64,000 nt of DNA from Asterias amurensis (GCF_032118995.1 NC_092662.1:4216001-4280000), one strand, 5' to 3'; counted from the first letter of the stretch, positions 1 to 12,900 are shown. The notes: a model not told the origin generated them from the letters alone. Numbers and translations: made by a program.

Positions 1-124
1 ACTAACCCTCATTTGCATCAGTGGTCAGTGTACACTGTAAGACAGAGAACCAGCTTGTGAAATATTAAACGAAGAAACTGTAAATAAATAGTAAACTCTC
101 AGGTGCAGCGATGTTTAAATCTCT

Positions 125-200
125 TTGAGGGATTAATCCAGAGGTCGTCGGTTCAAGTCCCGCTCTAGTTTATTTTCTTTGTTCAACACCAAATCACAGC
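125..200 (+). mobile_element. tRNA-headed SINE fragment (SINE-c)
   Basis: The block ttaatccagaggtcgtcgg, a B-box-like ggttcaagtcc and the tail ctttgttcaac recur at 30768-30870, and the head recurs in reverse at 24290-24470. The 5' part of the tRNA-like head is missing here, so this is a truncated copy. Confidence 0.6.
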
Positions 201-1009
201 TTAAACCGATCAGAAGACCTTTGACTTATCCTGCTTATTCTTGGAAATACGCAAAAAAGCAAGCGCCAAGAATTCGGTATGCAAACAATTTTTACTACAG
301 AGTTCACTGCCACCGAGTATCTCCAACTCTACTTTTGTGAAGAACAGGAACGAACTGCCGAGTAAGATTTTATCAAATTTAGCAAATTGTATCAACTTTG
401 TCGCCTCTAAAAATTGTTTATAAATAAATACTAACTGTAAACACGGTAGCTGAACACTTTCTTGACCTCCAGTGAACATTTAATGTTTTTAAACTTGTAC
501 CATCTCCTTGCAATCTCATGAGAACAAGAGAAGCATGTTTGACAAAGTTATAAACAATTCTCAACTTAAACTTAAGGCTTTCATAACTTAGCCAACAGAG
601 GGCTCACTTCATAATTTTTACAGTCCATCTTGCATAGCCGAGGAAGTCCTGCATAAAGTTTCAAAGGGATACAGTGCTTTACAAAATTTATCTTGTGAGT
701 GAACAGGAAATTCTCAAGGAGACTGAGTTACTGGGCCCTTAAACTACGGCTTAGCAACTGGCTTTTGTATTTATTTATCATCATAATAATGACAAATGTA
801 CAATATAATTCACAGGAGGCTCGATTGCACAGAATCTTGTTCTAGAAAACTTGTTCTGGACTTCCATGTAGGTCTTGCAAATCAAGACCTCGTGAAAATG
901 ATATCATCAATTATTGCCGAACCTTTTGGGGGTTGAATTGCCTTGGAAACACAAAGCATGCAAGCACAAGTAAGCCCACACAAAACAATGACTATACATT
1001 GTTGTATAC
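201..1009. other. no gene or repeat recognised
   Basis: AT-rich DNA with only short open frames on both strands. No splice-bounded exon, RNA gene or known repeat could be supported. Confidence 0.5.
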
Positions 1010-1236
1010 CTTGGCTATGGGTTGGGCCCTGAGTCTCAGCTGAACAAAGGTGCAAAGGACGACCGTCTTACTCGGTTAACAGCTGACTCAAGACTGCCTC
1101 GTGGCTGGCCCGCTCGCACAGTCCAGTCGCTGACACGCTTAGGTGACTTTGTTATATTCAATTCTGCGCCTTGAACACCCAGCAGGGTGGATATGTGCGC
1201 ATTACAAGTCTTATTATTATTATTATTATTATTATG
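1010..1236 (+). mobile_element. non-LTR retroposon 3' end with (ATT)n tail
   Basis: The stretch ends in gcgccttgaacacccag, a gggtggatatgtg block and attacaagtc followed by (ATT)n. The same tail appears in reverse at about 39224-39290. A shared 3' end followed by a microsatellite is typical of 5'-truncated LINEs and their SINE partners. No reverse transcriptase sequence is visible, so the clade is not assigned. Confidence 0.5.
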
Positions 1237-2747
1237 TAATGTCTACAACATAATACTGTACATCACTAAAATATGTACATGTATCATGAGCCATTGAAAT
1301 AACACGGCACCACAGCAATTACCATTGTGCCCTGTGCTTTTGCTGTGGTGCCCTTTGACAAAGTTCCAAAATTTTCTCATAGACGTGCCCCTTACCAGAG
1401 AAAAACTTCTGTGCCCCTTCATCAAGAGCGAAGTTTACCCTCTTTTCAAAACTGCAGACTTTTTAAAAACTTTAGCTCCAGCAGGGATCTCAAGCTATAT
1501 ATGGTAACAGGCCGAAAGATGTGAATTTCATGCTAATATGGGCAAATTATGGCCAATACCTCAACAAAAAATAACAATAAATACAAGCTTTTTTTAAAAG
1601 CTAAGTGCATGTCATGAATGTCATGTCATGAATGACATGGGGAAATGTTCGGCCGCTGGGTATTCACTGCAATCATAAAATAGGTGAATATTCATGCTGC
1701 ATATTATGCAGGTTCAGTGCATGCACGCTCGCTTACGTGCGCACCGTATACATGTTAAGTCATGTACAATGTCCGCCGGACGTTTTTGCATAACCCCCAA
1801 AAAACATGCAAAAGTGTCCGGAGCGGACAGTATTGCATGGCGGACACAATTGCATCTGCTCCCCCTGTAGTTTTGAAAAATTTCTCCGCTATACCAATTT
1901 AAGGCTAATGTATATCTTAGGCCATGGACAGTTGCATGCAAAAGGGCCGATATTTTTTGAGGTGTACACTTTGCCAAGGGCTTGTACCCGTCTCAGAACT
2001 TCATCTTCATCATGGGTGTTCCTTAGTTTTACAAAATGATCCCCAAACAGCTCATCACAAAAACTCTACTTGTCAATTATAACGCCAAGCTAAATAGGTA
2101 TGACATAGTTTTGATTCCTAAAACCTCGTCAACCAGAACAATTTTCAAACCAGTGGAAGTTACCTTTAAAGCCTTTTAATAGATCCTACCTTTAAACCGA
2201 AAGGTCAGCCTTATTCTAATGGCATGCATGTCACAGATTCATTGTTTAATTCGTTTGACAAGTAAAAAAAAAAAAAAACTGAATTTGGATTACTGAAAAG
2301 GAACAAAATCCAAACTTCTGTTTCAGACAGACACTTAGCAACTTTAAACAAATCCTACCTGTTTTTACGCATGATGACGTCCTTTTGATAAATTATTCCA
2401 AATCCAGAGGGGGGCTAACCGGAATGACTTTGTCACAGCAACGAACACTAAAACTATTTAAGTTGCAAATTGACAAAACATGCCCAAAGAAAATACAACT
2501 GTTATGCAGGCTCTTGAGGCAACTGCGGAGGGGAAGGGGGTGAGTCACACCCCATCGTCCTGTACTGAGTGACAATGTAGAGACGGTGAGGATTGGGATG
2601 TAAATCGCTGTGAACGACACACAGGACACTTGGGGGCACCAAAGAAATGACTAACTCTTTCTGGCAGATATTATCTATTAAAAGAAAGACAGATGTGCTA
2701 CATGTATGCTGGAGAATATCGGTGCGAATGCGCACTAGGTAGACCAG
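1237..2747. other. no gene recognised
   Basis: Contains short direct repeats of tcatgaatg near 1614-1640 and overlapping unrecognised frames near 1714-1977 and 2393-2735. None has credible splice borders or a known motif. Confidence 0.4.
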
Positions 2748-2930
2748 GGCCCAATTTCATAAAAAAACCTGTATGCATAAAAACTTGCTTAGCACAGAAA
2801 AAATTTACTTAAAAGACTGCTTAACTTTTAAGCAAGGAATCAGCGCCTAAGGAAGCAGGGAATTCCGCGAATACGTAAAGGGTATTTCGCTGGTTAGCAG
2901 GGAATTTTTGCTTCCGCTACCCCAGGTTAT
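2748..2930. mobile_element. Fold-back element family E, degraded copy
   Basis: Begins with gggcccaatttcataa and carries the family's aacttgcttagcac motif. Complete copies at 38242-38458 and 38819-39062 define the family. Confidence 0.5.
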
Positions 2931-3027
2931 TAGGCATGAGTACACGATTATTTTGTGTGTGAAAATTTTGACACAAATTGTCAAACTGCCCACTCAGGCG
3001 GTGCAGTATCTTGCCTACCAGAAAGCC

Positions 3028-3455
3028 CCCTGGAATAATAATATAATAATAATATCGAAGTCTTATATAGCGCACGTATCTACCAAACAAGGTACTCAAG
3101 GCGCTGAGTATATACAAACTTTCAGAAAGATAGGTTATTGCAGTGATGAATTCTGAGACCCAATTATTTAGCACCTTATAAGGGTTTACAAGGTGCTACG
3201 GCGCATTAAGCAGCCACAACCAGGAACACCGGGGCGAACCCCTTCTCTTTTCGATAAGTGCACTGGCTTCTTTTACATGCGTTACACAACACATGGGACC
3301 AACGGCTTTCCGTCCCATCCGAAGGACAAAGCAATGGTTAAGTGTCTTGCTCAAGGACACAGTGTCACGGCTGGGGATTCGAACCCAACTCAGCTGATCA
3401 GAAACACCAGAGTTTGAATTCGGTGCTCTTAACCGCTCGGCCACGACACTTCCAC
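3028..3455 (-). mobile_element. SINE-a with class II tRNA-like head
   Basis: Read on the minus strand it starts with gtcgtggccgagcggttaag, an A-box-like segment of Leu/Ser type, followed by the B-box-like gggttcgaatcc. The body runs to an ATT-rich tail at 3028-3060. Related SINE-b copies lie at 27600-28440, 31073-31372 and 55468-56155. The uninterrupted ctcttaaccgctcggcc near 3428 is the empty-site reference for the element inserted at 55764. Confidence 0.75.
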
Positions 3456-3631
3456 AATACGGTTGTTTCGTATACAAGGTTAGTTGTTTTGTAAACAAAG
3501 GTTACAAGGTCTCTACATTGCCCTTTAAGATACTCACCTCAATTAACGATGTTAAAGCCAAGGTATGCAGTGATGTAACATAGATCAAGGACCTGGTTAT
3601 AAATAGTATCATCCTGTTACTCATTAAGACC

Positions 3632-4290
3632 GACAGACCTAACAACAAAGTTTACGGTCAGGGTGAAGTACTAATTAATAGACAGAAACGAGGATTAAAT
3701 CCAAGGTCTCTGAGACTCAAGTTAAGACCTAACAACAAAGGGTATGTTCAGACAGCATACTAAGTTAGACCCGAACCGGTTTAACTTTTATGAGCAGCAG
3801 GGGGTGATCGTAAAAATAAAACCCCTTTGAGTTCAGACAGCACTGAGTTGAACCTGACCCAGTTTATCTTTGGTTTTAAGAGGTCAAAGAAAACGTGACC
3901 CGGTTACTCTAACATCCTGTTTATTGTCCTGTTCATTGGTCACCGTGTGTTTACGTAATGATTACGGAGGTAAATGGGTCGCCTGTTGTGAGTTAAACCG
4001 GATGTGGTCTTTTTTATTCTGTCCACACACAGTGTTAAAAGATAAACCCGAAGCGGTCTAAAGATAAACCCCCTCCCTGGATGGTTTATCTTTTGTGGGT
4101 TGAACTCAATTCGGACTAACTTTGAGATCCGTTCAGACACACTGAGTTGAACTCGATCGAGTTGAACCATGAGTTAAACCAACTTTAGTACCGTGTCTGA
4201 ACGCACCCAAAGATTACAGTCAGGGTGAAGTACTAATTAATAGACAGAAACAAGGATTTAGTCCAAGGTCTGTTGGACTCATGTTTCAAA
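3632..4290. repeat. Two-copy tandem repeat (about 89 bp) split by an element
   Basis: The unit containing gggtgaagtactaattaata occurs near 3658 and again near 4219, with agacctaacaacaaag at both unit starts. The second unit is interrupted by the element at 3741-4207. Confidence 0.7.
3741..4207. mobile_element. Terminal inverted repeat element (family H), non-autonomous
   Basis: Ends are ggtatgttcagaca and the reverse of tgtctgaacgcacc. CAAAG flanks both sides (3736-3740 and 4208-4212) as a 5 bp target duplication. The interior has many inverted gttgaact/agttaaac motifs and no open frame of note. Confidence 0.65.
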
Positions 4291-4429
4291 TTCAATTTGC
4301 ACAGGGAAAGTTGCTGCTGGATTATGATGAGGCCTAGGTGACTATGTACAGTAGCATACACTTTTGACTGGCAATGAGATTTCCCCCGAGGGACTTTCAG
4401 TGACCAAAAAAGGGTCACTTACAGGCCAA

Positions 4430-4920
4430 AAGAGGGCTAGTTGTGCACTTTTTACCGAATTATGCCACGGGTCCATATTGGTTTATAACACACCTCGGTC
4501 TTAAATGTGAGATAAGAAAAGAAATGTCAGGCCATTAACTGTTTTTGGCATTCCTACCATACGTCCTTTTGATTGGTAAGTTGTTTGCAACAGCTAATGC
4601 TATTTTCTCATAATTAAATAGAGCAGGATTACAACTAGCTGATCAACAATTTGACCCAATAAAAAAAGGAAATTAACAACAGTGATAGTCCAAACGCTTT
4701 TCCCCTTCAAGCCAAGTCCATAGCCAAGATTCAACAGCGGACAATGTTGAGTCATTGTCTAATTGCTGACAGTTTAAGGTCAAACAAGACTGCACTTCGA
4801 GGCCAGAAGCTTAGTCGGGTCATTGTAGGGACACGACACTTATAACTTGGGATGGGACATGTTTTATGTAAAGCCATGGATACCGTCAGTTGTGTAATGC
4901 TAGTAAAACAACAGACTTTA
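4430..4920. other. no gene or repeat recognised
   Basis: Only short frames; nothing with recognisable motifs or splice borders. Confidence 0.4.
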
Positions 4921-4923
4921 CAG

Positions 4924-5361
4924 TCTAAAGGGTCTATGTACTTTTTCCTAACAAATAACACAATGTCCACAGATTTACATTAAACTTTAAACACAGTTTG
5001 AAGATTATGCTAGTAGAAAGCTTCCCCTGAAATTTTACTTACTGAGGTGACTGTAGTTTTTGAGAAACGAGTAAAATAAATAATTTTTGTCTCAGTTTTA
5101 GCATGTAAAATCATATTAACCAGTTATGCTATGGTTTTGGTATAATATCATAACTGGTTAATGGGATTTTACATGCAAAAATAATTTTTTTCGTCTTTCT
5201 GAGACAAAAATTATTTTGTGACTTGTTTTACTCATTTCTCAAAAACTACACAACCTCAGCTAGTAATATTTGAAGGGTAGCTTTCCACTATCATTATCTT
5301 CAAACCCTGTAAGTTTAATGTAAATCTGTGGACATTTTGACAAAGTACCCGAATCCTTTAA
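4924..5361. mobile_element. TTAA-type MITE family D, near-complete
   Basis: The two halves are mirror images: gtccacagatttacatt at the left and aatgtaaatctgtggac at the right. The centre is a palindrome around ttaaccagttatg and cataactggttaa. The right end, gtacccgaatccttTAA, mirrors TTAAaggattcgggtac of the copy at 14592. Confidence 0.75.
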
Positions 5362-5364
5362 AAA

Positions 5365-7190
5365 AGAGAAAGGGATTGTCACAGTGTTTCTGGCAAGGTT
5401 TCGCAATGCCATGATTACAACCGACCCTAGAGCCTCAGTGCAAGACTGTTGGAAAACTTCCAGATCACCCCACACCACCTCCACCTGGCGGGTTGGGATC
5501 GAAGCACACACTACAGAAACACCCTCTGTCAGTGGAATGTGTTCTCAACTCAAAGGCAAGGTCAATATTTTGCGTCTACTAGTAGTAGACCACTAGTAGT
5601 ACAAAGTACTACCAATTCCTCAAGGAAGAGTAATATTTAAAAAAGAGAAATACAATAAAGTCACGAACCTCCATTCCCATCATCATTACTTTTTAATTAA
5701 ACAAAAAATCAAAGAAATCCCTTTATTAAAAGTGGTGGCTGGATGTCGACAATTTTCCTTTTAATTAACCCCTCTCAGTCAATATGTGGTATAAAATCAA
5801 CAATACAGCTTCAAACTTTCTCTTCTTACCGACATGTCTGAGACTGAGACCCCAACCCGCGCAAAGCAAGGGACCATCAGTCATTTCCCTTTATACCACA
5901 AAAAGCAATGGCATGTGTACACGACAGCACAGACCGGTACAAAAGTTGGCTACGGAAAATTGACAATTTTGCCATTTTTCATGAGTAAAAAACGTTCATA
6001 CTTTCCAGGTGGTGGTCCGAAATCCCCTTCTCCTTCTTCTCCGTCGAAAAACATGGCTGCTTGGTGTCCAACCTCGACTCGAACCTGCAAATTTTCGGGC
6101 TGGTTTTGTGACTCAAGTCGTGCAAAGCATTGACCCCTCCTCCTAACTGCGGAAAATGGCCGTCTGACATTTTTTGAGAACCGAGTAGTTGATGTCAATA
6201 GTTGATAGTGTTTCACTTTTGGAACTTAATAAAATAAAAAAAGTTTTCACTGCCAAATTTGTTTGATCTCAACTGGTCAACAATCCGATGGCTTGACCAC
6301 AGACTAAGGAGCTGTGGCTTTCCAAATTCGACCCCATGTGATTCACAGGCCTAAAAATAAACCAATGCTGAGTTTCAAACAAAAGAAGAAACAATGGTAA
6401 TATGTTTGACTGAACAGATATTGTGATAATTTTTCATTTGAACCACGAGCTTGGTGTAAAAAGAATATTTAGGTTATATGCAAGGCCGCTGTTGGCAGAT
6501 TTCTATAATGGTAAAGTAGTGCCCCCGCCCCTGAAAAACGACCCCCCCCCCCAAAAAAAAAGAAAAAAAAAAAAAAAAAAAGTTCCCAGTTCCTGGCCCT
6601 ATACAAACAAACTGAAAAAGCAGGTCACATGGATAAGTGTTAGAGTGTGTTTTTAAGAGATAAATGCTTGTCATTCATAATGATGAATACTACACCATCG
6701 GCGATTTACAGGAAAAGGTAAAAATCCTAGCATGACCCGCCCCCCGCATCATGCGCTCCATGTGTGACCCCAACTATACGTTACACAACACTCGCAAACG
6801 TACACACAAAATCCGTGCATGTGACAGTGGATCATGGTTTATAAGTGCCGCAGCGCCCTCTATCGCTAGTTTGTACTAATTATTAAAAGTGGGGTACTAA
6901 TATTATTCTTTTCTTGCCCGGATCATTTTGAGGAGTACCTCCTTGAATTCAGCCACAGAACGGCTAAATTTGTGATGCTCAGCGAAGTTTGTTCTCTTTT
7001 GTCATTATCACAGAAATATTATTGTTTTCTTCCTGCAAAATAATAACATCATCTACTCTTTTAAAAATCAATACAGTTATTTCATTTTATTTAAAATAAT
7101 CTAGACATTAAACATCTGAACATAAAATTGCAGAAACACAAAATAATATGATTAAAAATGTATTATATCGTATAAATGTTGCAGAATTTT
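5365..7190. other. no secure gene
   Basis: Contains open minus-strand stretches at 5370-5510 and 5950-6216 (see findings), a C-run followed by an A-run at 6541-6580, and otherwise AT-rich sequence. Confidence 0.35.
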
Positions 7191-7261
7191 CCCTAAAAGC
7201 ATAAAAAGTCTGATTCGTCTCGGGTCAACTTAACCCGGAATACTAATCAATTGCCAAAAGT

Positions 7262-7412
7262 GTCGCCGTCGATTTCACCAAACTCTTCCTAACTTACGAC
7301 TAATCTAAGGACTTAGGACGAGTCCCAACCCTGCACTGTAGATGCAGACCTTAAGATTAGTCATAAGTAAGGAAGAGTTACTCGTCATAACTTGAGATAA
7401 GACGAGTCCTAA
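7262..7412. mobile_element. Fold-back repeat, family F (gatttcac type)
   Basis: tcgatttcaccaaactcttcc and the later taaggaagagttactcg form inverted arms around aggacttaggacgagtcc. Similar pieces lie at 16010-16142, 37690-37760 and 47476-47560. Confidence 0.45.
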
Positions 7413-8056
7413 TTATAGACTTTTGTTCAAATACAAACTTCATAACCAGAAGCTGAGGAGACTATGAGTGCCGACAGTTGAACAACCTCTACCTGGCAAG
7501 TAGACCAGCACGCACATGGAGTGTTACATAAGCAAACCAACCCTATGTTTATATTTGTATCTTTACAAATTCTGTGTAAGACCTTTTCAGACTCTTTCAA
7601 TGGCGTTTTGATAGAAAGTGAACAGATCCTTGAACTCTGTAATATAGTTACGAGCAATCAGTTCTTGGCCACAATAGCATAACACTTTCAGCAAAAAACG
7701 TATTGCTTAGAACACACACATATTACTTAGCATAACTGGATACCAGCTTACTGCTTATTCTTCCTGAGCAAAAAAAAAAAGTCTGATTAAGCTCAGTTTT
7801 CTGCTCGATGCCTTTATGAAATAAAAAACAATTCAACATTAATTGTACTCATACTGTACAGGCAGCTGCATACTTTTAAAACTAATTTTTTACTGAAATA
7901 TAATTATCCTCATTTCACCCATATTATCTTATACTTTGTCAACTTTCTCGAAGTCAATAATCCATCCAGTTTTTTGGATGGTATCTCAAATATAATTCAG
8001 TGGTTTGTCTATACCCTATCAGTTCTTTAATCAATATAAATAAAGTATTTAATCAG

Positions 8057-9337
8057 CTATTTTGGCCCAACAGTTTTTAAAGGAGGCGTTTTTTTTGCCG
8101 AATCTGTTGAAACCACTTTTTGTTTGTCTTTTTCAAGGAGAGCTCCAACTGTGTTGTTCCACATGAGTTTAAAGTCTTCGTTAACTTGATTCTCATTATG
8201 CCGTATACCAATACCAATGCCTGTCCTCAAGGCAACTTGCTTGTTAACAATGTACTGTTGATAGTATTTGCATAATTTGGGTTTAATTTTCGCCTTGGCC
8301 AGCACAATCCCAATGTACACGTCGTCCAGCTTGAAAAACGGAACATTCGCTGATGTTTTGTAGACACGAGTTGCTACGTCCGAAGAGAAGACGTAGCACC
8401 CACCGTTCAGCCACGGAGGGTAACTTGGACGGGAGTATTCCTGTTTTGTGACAAACCACTTGGAGCCTACGTCCCGGTGGGGTTTATAACCCGTCCTCAG
8501 ATTCCCTTCGGCGAAGTTAGCTCTCGGCATTGTCTTGAGACGTTGGACGAGGTTCCGTACGTTAATCATCATGTCAGAGTCTACGCTTACGACGTAACTG
8601 ACTTTCGGGCAGTGGGTCATGACCCACCTAAATCCCATCAGAGTCTTATAAGTCAAATTGAAATATCCTTCGTTGAAATCTTCCTGGATGAAATCGTGTG
8701 TCCGTTCATCCTCATTCTGGAGCATGCCCCTGACCGCAGGATCTGCTGACTGACCAACCAAAAACATGGTTAGAATACGCTGGCCCAGTACCTCGGTGAC
8801 ACCGCCCCATGTCTGACGAATCTGCTCCCTGTCAAATCTCTCCTCCGGCCTGCACTTGACGAGAAATACCAAGAAGAGGTTTCCATTTTTGTCGCTGCGG
8901 TTTGTACACGCCCCTTCATTAGTTATTGTAAAGTTAAACAGGTGAGGGTTTACAGCTGGTTTTGGATCCGGTTTAACAGCTACCTGTACCTTTATTGGTT
9001 TTGTGGCAGGTTCCTTCTTTGCTGTGACAGGCTCTACAGCTTTAGTCCGGTTGTTTGCTACCTTTCCGACGACGACAGTAACAGGGCGAAATGTAGTGCC
9101 GATAAAAGGCTTCGTGGTACCCGTTGCATGTGTACTCGTCACGGTCGCCGCACCACTAGACCAGGAAGTGTTTCCAATGAATGTCACTTTGATATTTCTC
9201 TTGAATGTAATAATATCTCCCAATGTCACTCTGTTTATCCTGGGCACATACCTCATTACACATATCAGATTCAACCAAAAAACACCGTAAATGATAAGAG
9301 CGAAGAATATTGTGCGTAACTTTGAAACTCTTGCCAT
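8057..9337 (-). CDS. beta-1,3-galactosyltransferase-like glycosyltransferase (GT31)
   Basis: An intronless 426-residue type II membrane protein. A short cytosolic N-terminus precedes a membrane anchor at about residues 9-28, then a Thr/Lys/Pro-rich stem to about 140 and a GT31 catalytic domain. Family motifs seen are R170-E-Q-I-R-Q-T-W177, the metal-binding D253-S-D255, the acceptor-site block Y306-PPWLNGGCYVFSSDV and a C-terminal LDDVYIG at 337-343, where many relatives have EDVYVG. From family knowledge it should transfer a hexose in beta-1,3 linkage from a UDP-sugar in the Golgi. Donor and acceptor cannot be told from sequence; galactose or GlcNAc are both possible. The start is the first Met, just before the anchor. 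Single-exon structure is common for B3GALT-type genes. No neighbour suggests a pathway. Confidence 0.9.
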   Translation of the reverse strand: MARVSKLRTIFFALIIYGVFWLNLICVMRYVPRINRVTLGDIITFKRNIKVTFIGNTSWSSGAATVTSTHATGTTKPFIGTTFRPVTVVVGKVANNRTKAVEPVTAKKEPATKPIKVQVAVKPDPKPAVNPHLFNFTITNEGACTNRSDKNGNLFLVFLVKCRPEERFDREQIRQTWGGVTEVLGQRILTMFLVGQSADPAVRGMLQNEDERTHDFIQEDFNEGYFNLTYKTLMGFRWVMTHCPKVSYVVSVDSDMMINVRNLVQRLKTMPRANFAEGNLRTGYKPHRDVGSKWFVTKQEYSRPSYPPWLNGGCYVFSSDVATRVYKTSANVPFFKLDDVYIGIVLAKAKIKPKLCKYYQQYIVNKQVALRTGIGIGIRHNENQVNEDFKLMWNNTVGALLEKDKQKVVSTDSAKKTPPLKTVGPK

Positions 9338-9629
9338 TATTATTATTAACAGAGACTTCTGCTACTCATAACCGGCGACCTGTCTGCTGCCTGTACGTAG
9401 GCTACTTGGGCATGCCCAGCAAAGGTGTTTTTGTCTGTTTTGCTTTTCTTTTCTAATGCAACGATGGCGATAGGGCCTTGACAAGCCTGTTAACGGAATG
9501 GGTGCACAATCTCAAAAGGGTTGCGTACTCGTTTACTGACCCGTAATCTTTAAAACGGTCTCTGACTCTTTGTAATAAAAAATGTATACATGTACACGTA
9601 GTCCAAACAAGAGTTAAAAAGGGCTCTAT

Positions 9630-9971
9630 TTAAAGGCACTGCATGGACACTATTGGTAATTACTCAAAATAAAAACTTGTTTGGTATCGAATAATGGAGA
9701 GCTCTTGATAGTATAAAACCTTGTGACAAACGGCTCCCTCTGAAGTAACGTAGTTTTCGAGAAAGAGGTAATTTTCCACTATCTCGAATTTGATTTGAGA
9801 CCCCAGAAATTGATTCGAAATCAAGCATCAATCTTCCATTATTATCTCGCAACTTCGACGACCAATTGAGTTAAAATTTTCACAGGTTTGTTATTTTTGG
9901 CATAATGTTGAGATACACCAAGTGAGAAGACTGGTCTATAACAATTACCAATACTACCCAGTGTCTTGAAG
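9630..9971. mobile_element. MITE family B copy
   Basis: Left end taaaggcactgcatggacac and the body (ggctccctctgaagtaacg, gttgagatacaccaagtgag) match the other B copies. The right end is close to gtgtcttgaag, degraded. Confidence 0.75.
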
Positions 9972-12900
9972 TGGGTGAGCGGCTCTTTTGGGTAAAGGTT
10001 GGTAAAAGCATGGAGGAATAAATTATTCCTCCATGGTAAAAGCATGGTAAAAGTGACTTAATAACAATAGTCATTGTCCATTGTCATCGAGTCATTTAAA
10101 CAAACAAAAAATACATTGAAGGGGGGGGGGACTGCAACTTCCTTGTAACAGGAAAACGGGTAAGCAATTAAAGGAACAAACAGCTGCAAAGTGGTCTAAT
10201 AAAAATGAATATGAACAAAAATTAAACGAGCTCAGTTCATACTTAATTTTTTATATCATTACATGTAATCAATATCAAATACGCAAATGGACAACATTTA
10301 GGTATAGGTCAAGCATAAAATGTTTTTGTGCCCGAACCCAGGGAGAGAAAAATTCAATTCTATCACTCAATTTGATCATGGGATCACTAAATTTGATGAA
10401 ACTTTCTCGGATTTGTTGGATGGTGCTAATTGAAAAAACTGAAGGATTGGAACAAATTTACTCTTACAAAATGAAGTGGTGTGATTCCCCCACCTTTAAT
10501 TTAAAACACGCTCAAGGAGAACGTGATTGGTAGAGTTTGAAACTCTATGGTGGAAATACGATCTGGAAAGGTTTACGGTAACACCATGTAATGATAATCT
10601 CTATTGCGTTTGGGGGTGGCTCTGAAAAGAACCGTTGATTTCAACTCGACGTTTCGATCAGTATGCTCTGATTGTCTTCTGAGACGTAATTGGTTTTATG
10701 CGTGATATGCGTCAGCATGTCGACATGTGAAATATGTCATGCAAGAGCGAACAACAAAAAGGAACAATCAGACCAAGAAAAGAAGCAGTGATCTCCAGAG
10801 GTTATGTAGTCTTTGCTCAAGACGACAGGAAACATGACAAACAATTAGAGCGACCTCTATTGACAGCAGATTGCCAACATGCCCTTTTTAGACGATCTCG
10901 GGCATTCGATGACCTCATCGTGAAAGACCAAAACCACACGAGGCAAACGTATAAAATCCCCTGGAAGTTGGAGTTCCTGTTGTGCCAGGAGGGTAACACT
11001 CATACAGAATCTCGGATGCTTCCCGTAACAGAAAAAAAAGATGTATCCGGTAATTGCCTTTTGGACAATGACAACAGTCAACTCAAAAGCCAGATTCTGT
11101 TAATGGTGTAATAATTTTACTGGCGGGGTGCATATTTTGTGGTTGTGACTCTGGGTTCAAGTAACGGTCTTCCGATGTTACTCTTAGGTCATAGATGTAT
11201 GTTGGATACCATGGGGTCATCAGCAACTGTGTCCACCATGTGACACATAATGGTACTTTGGAGACAGAACGATTACTTTAGGTTGTACCCATATACACCG
11301 ATGTGTGTTAGCACTTTATGAATGGAAAACAATGACAGACATGTTGCTCGGGGGGGGGGGATTAGAACCCGAGAGTCTGAGTTTGGATTGAGGCTCCTGC
11401 TCTGCATTTGGTTACGTCACAGCGTACAGTTTTTTCGGTTTTACAGTGATTAATGATAAAGGGCCATGAACATGAAAAAAAGAAGGTTGTTGTTTAAACC
11501 AACCTTGGCGGGGACGTTCAACTGTCAATTTTCCTGATTAGTTCATGTACGGGACAAAAATTACCATGCAATTTCCGGTGATTTCTGGTGTCTGACATGT
11601 TCCCCACCGGCAAACGTCATGATCAATGTGTGGTGATAAATTTATTTATATATAAAGTACAGATGCGTGGATGAAGTTACCACATCGGCACGCATCAATG
11701 GACCCAATTTCTAAGCAGAAATGAGCAGGATACCAGTCACAGGTTATGTACACGTGGCATGGTAGCTTAGCTGGTAACCTTAATCTTGTTAGCAAACTTG
11801 TCTTGCGCTTAGCAATTTTTTTTTGCTTAAGGTAGCTCTATGACATTGGGCCCTGCATGGTTTTCGCTGTCACACTTTCCAACATTTTAACAGATGTTGT
11901 TTCCGATGGTACATCCAATGGAGCATCCAGCGTATAAAGGAAACCTGAGAGTCAGATACCAGTCACCAACCACCTTGGTACTTCAGAGCTCCCACCATTG
12001 AGGCCTATCGGGTTTGATTGATAAAATTATTCGTTATAGGATTAGGTGACAGTTGATGTTTTTGATTGGTACACAATCTCATCCGTTGCTGATGTCGGTG
12101 TGGTTTATTCATCAGCAACAATGCGCTGTGTATGGAATCTGAGGCTTTGCATGATGACGAGGTATCAATACATATTAATTTTGGTTTTCGGTAACACCAT
12201 GTGTGTATCTACGTACCAGGTAGAGTTTGTTCTTTAGATTAGAGAACTGTTTTCTAAAATATTCTACAACCGCGGAGTAGATTTTCGGGAGTAATATACG
12301 CAGACTGACTTATTCAAACGGCATCTGACGCGTAGGATTTTTAACTTTATTTTCTACCATCGAAGTCGACTACAAATCCTTCAAAAGCATGCAGTTTCTC
12401 TATCTGTTTTTCTCATCTGATGACCAATGACAGCTCTGGTTTTCCAAGGATACGCCTTTCCCCGGATATTCTCACCTTCTCGACACTGTTTGACATCTTA
12501 AAGTGACGGTGTCCTTCACAACTCCCATTCAACCTCTTCATTCCTCGACCCCCACATATCCGTCTGCGTGGAAGTTGATTAAGCCTGTCCCACGCATAAT
12601 GTGCAATGGCTGCAATTTAAAATTGTATAAGTAAGAAGCTACTGTAAGTTTCTTTGAATTTTCTTCAAAAAAAGAACCATCTCTGATTGTCAGCCGAGAT
12701 AGAACAACAAGATCCGTACTTCAGTATTACCATGGAAGTAGAAATTGTATTAGCATGCTAAATAACAGTCGGGTACCGAAGTGGAATTTGGTTCAACGAA
12801 AGAGCTGCGCGACACATGCCCTGCAGCTCTCTGTTTGAAAGTGAAAAAAAAAAAACACGCGACAACTTACAAGGAATTCTGTGGTCCTTTCCGAGTTCCG

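Noticed and set aside
1714-2735. Several overlapping 75-87 codon minus-strand frames
   Set aside because: Competing frames overlap, with no splice borders, motifs or codon pattern to favour one.
5090-5200. Striking central palindrome as a separate element or origin
   Set aside because: It is the normal centre of family D, also present at 14770-14833.
10734-11111. 125-codon plus-strand frame
   Set aside because: No recognisable domain, no good start context and dispersed repeat sequence next to it; probably chance.
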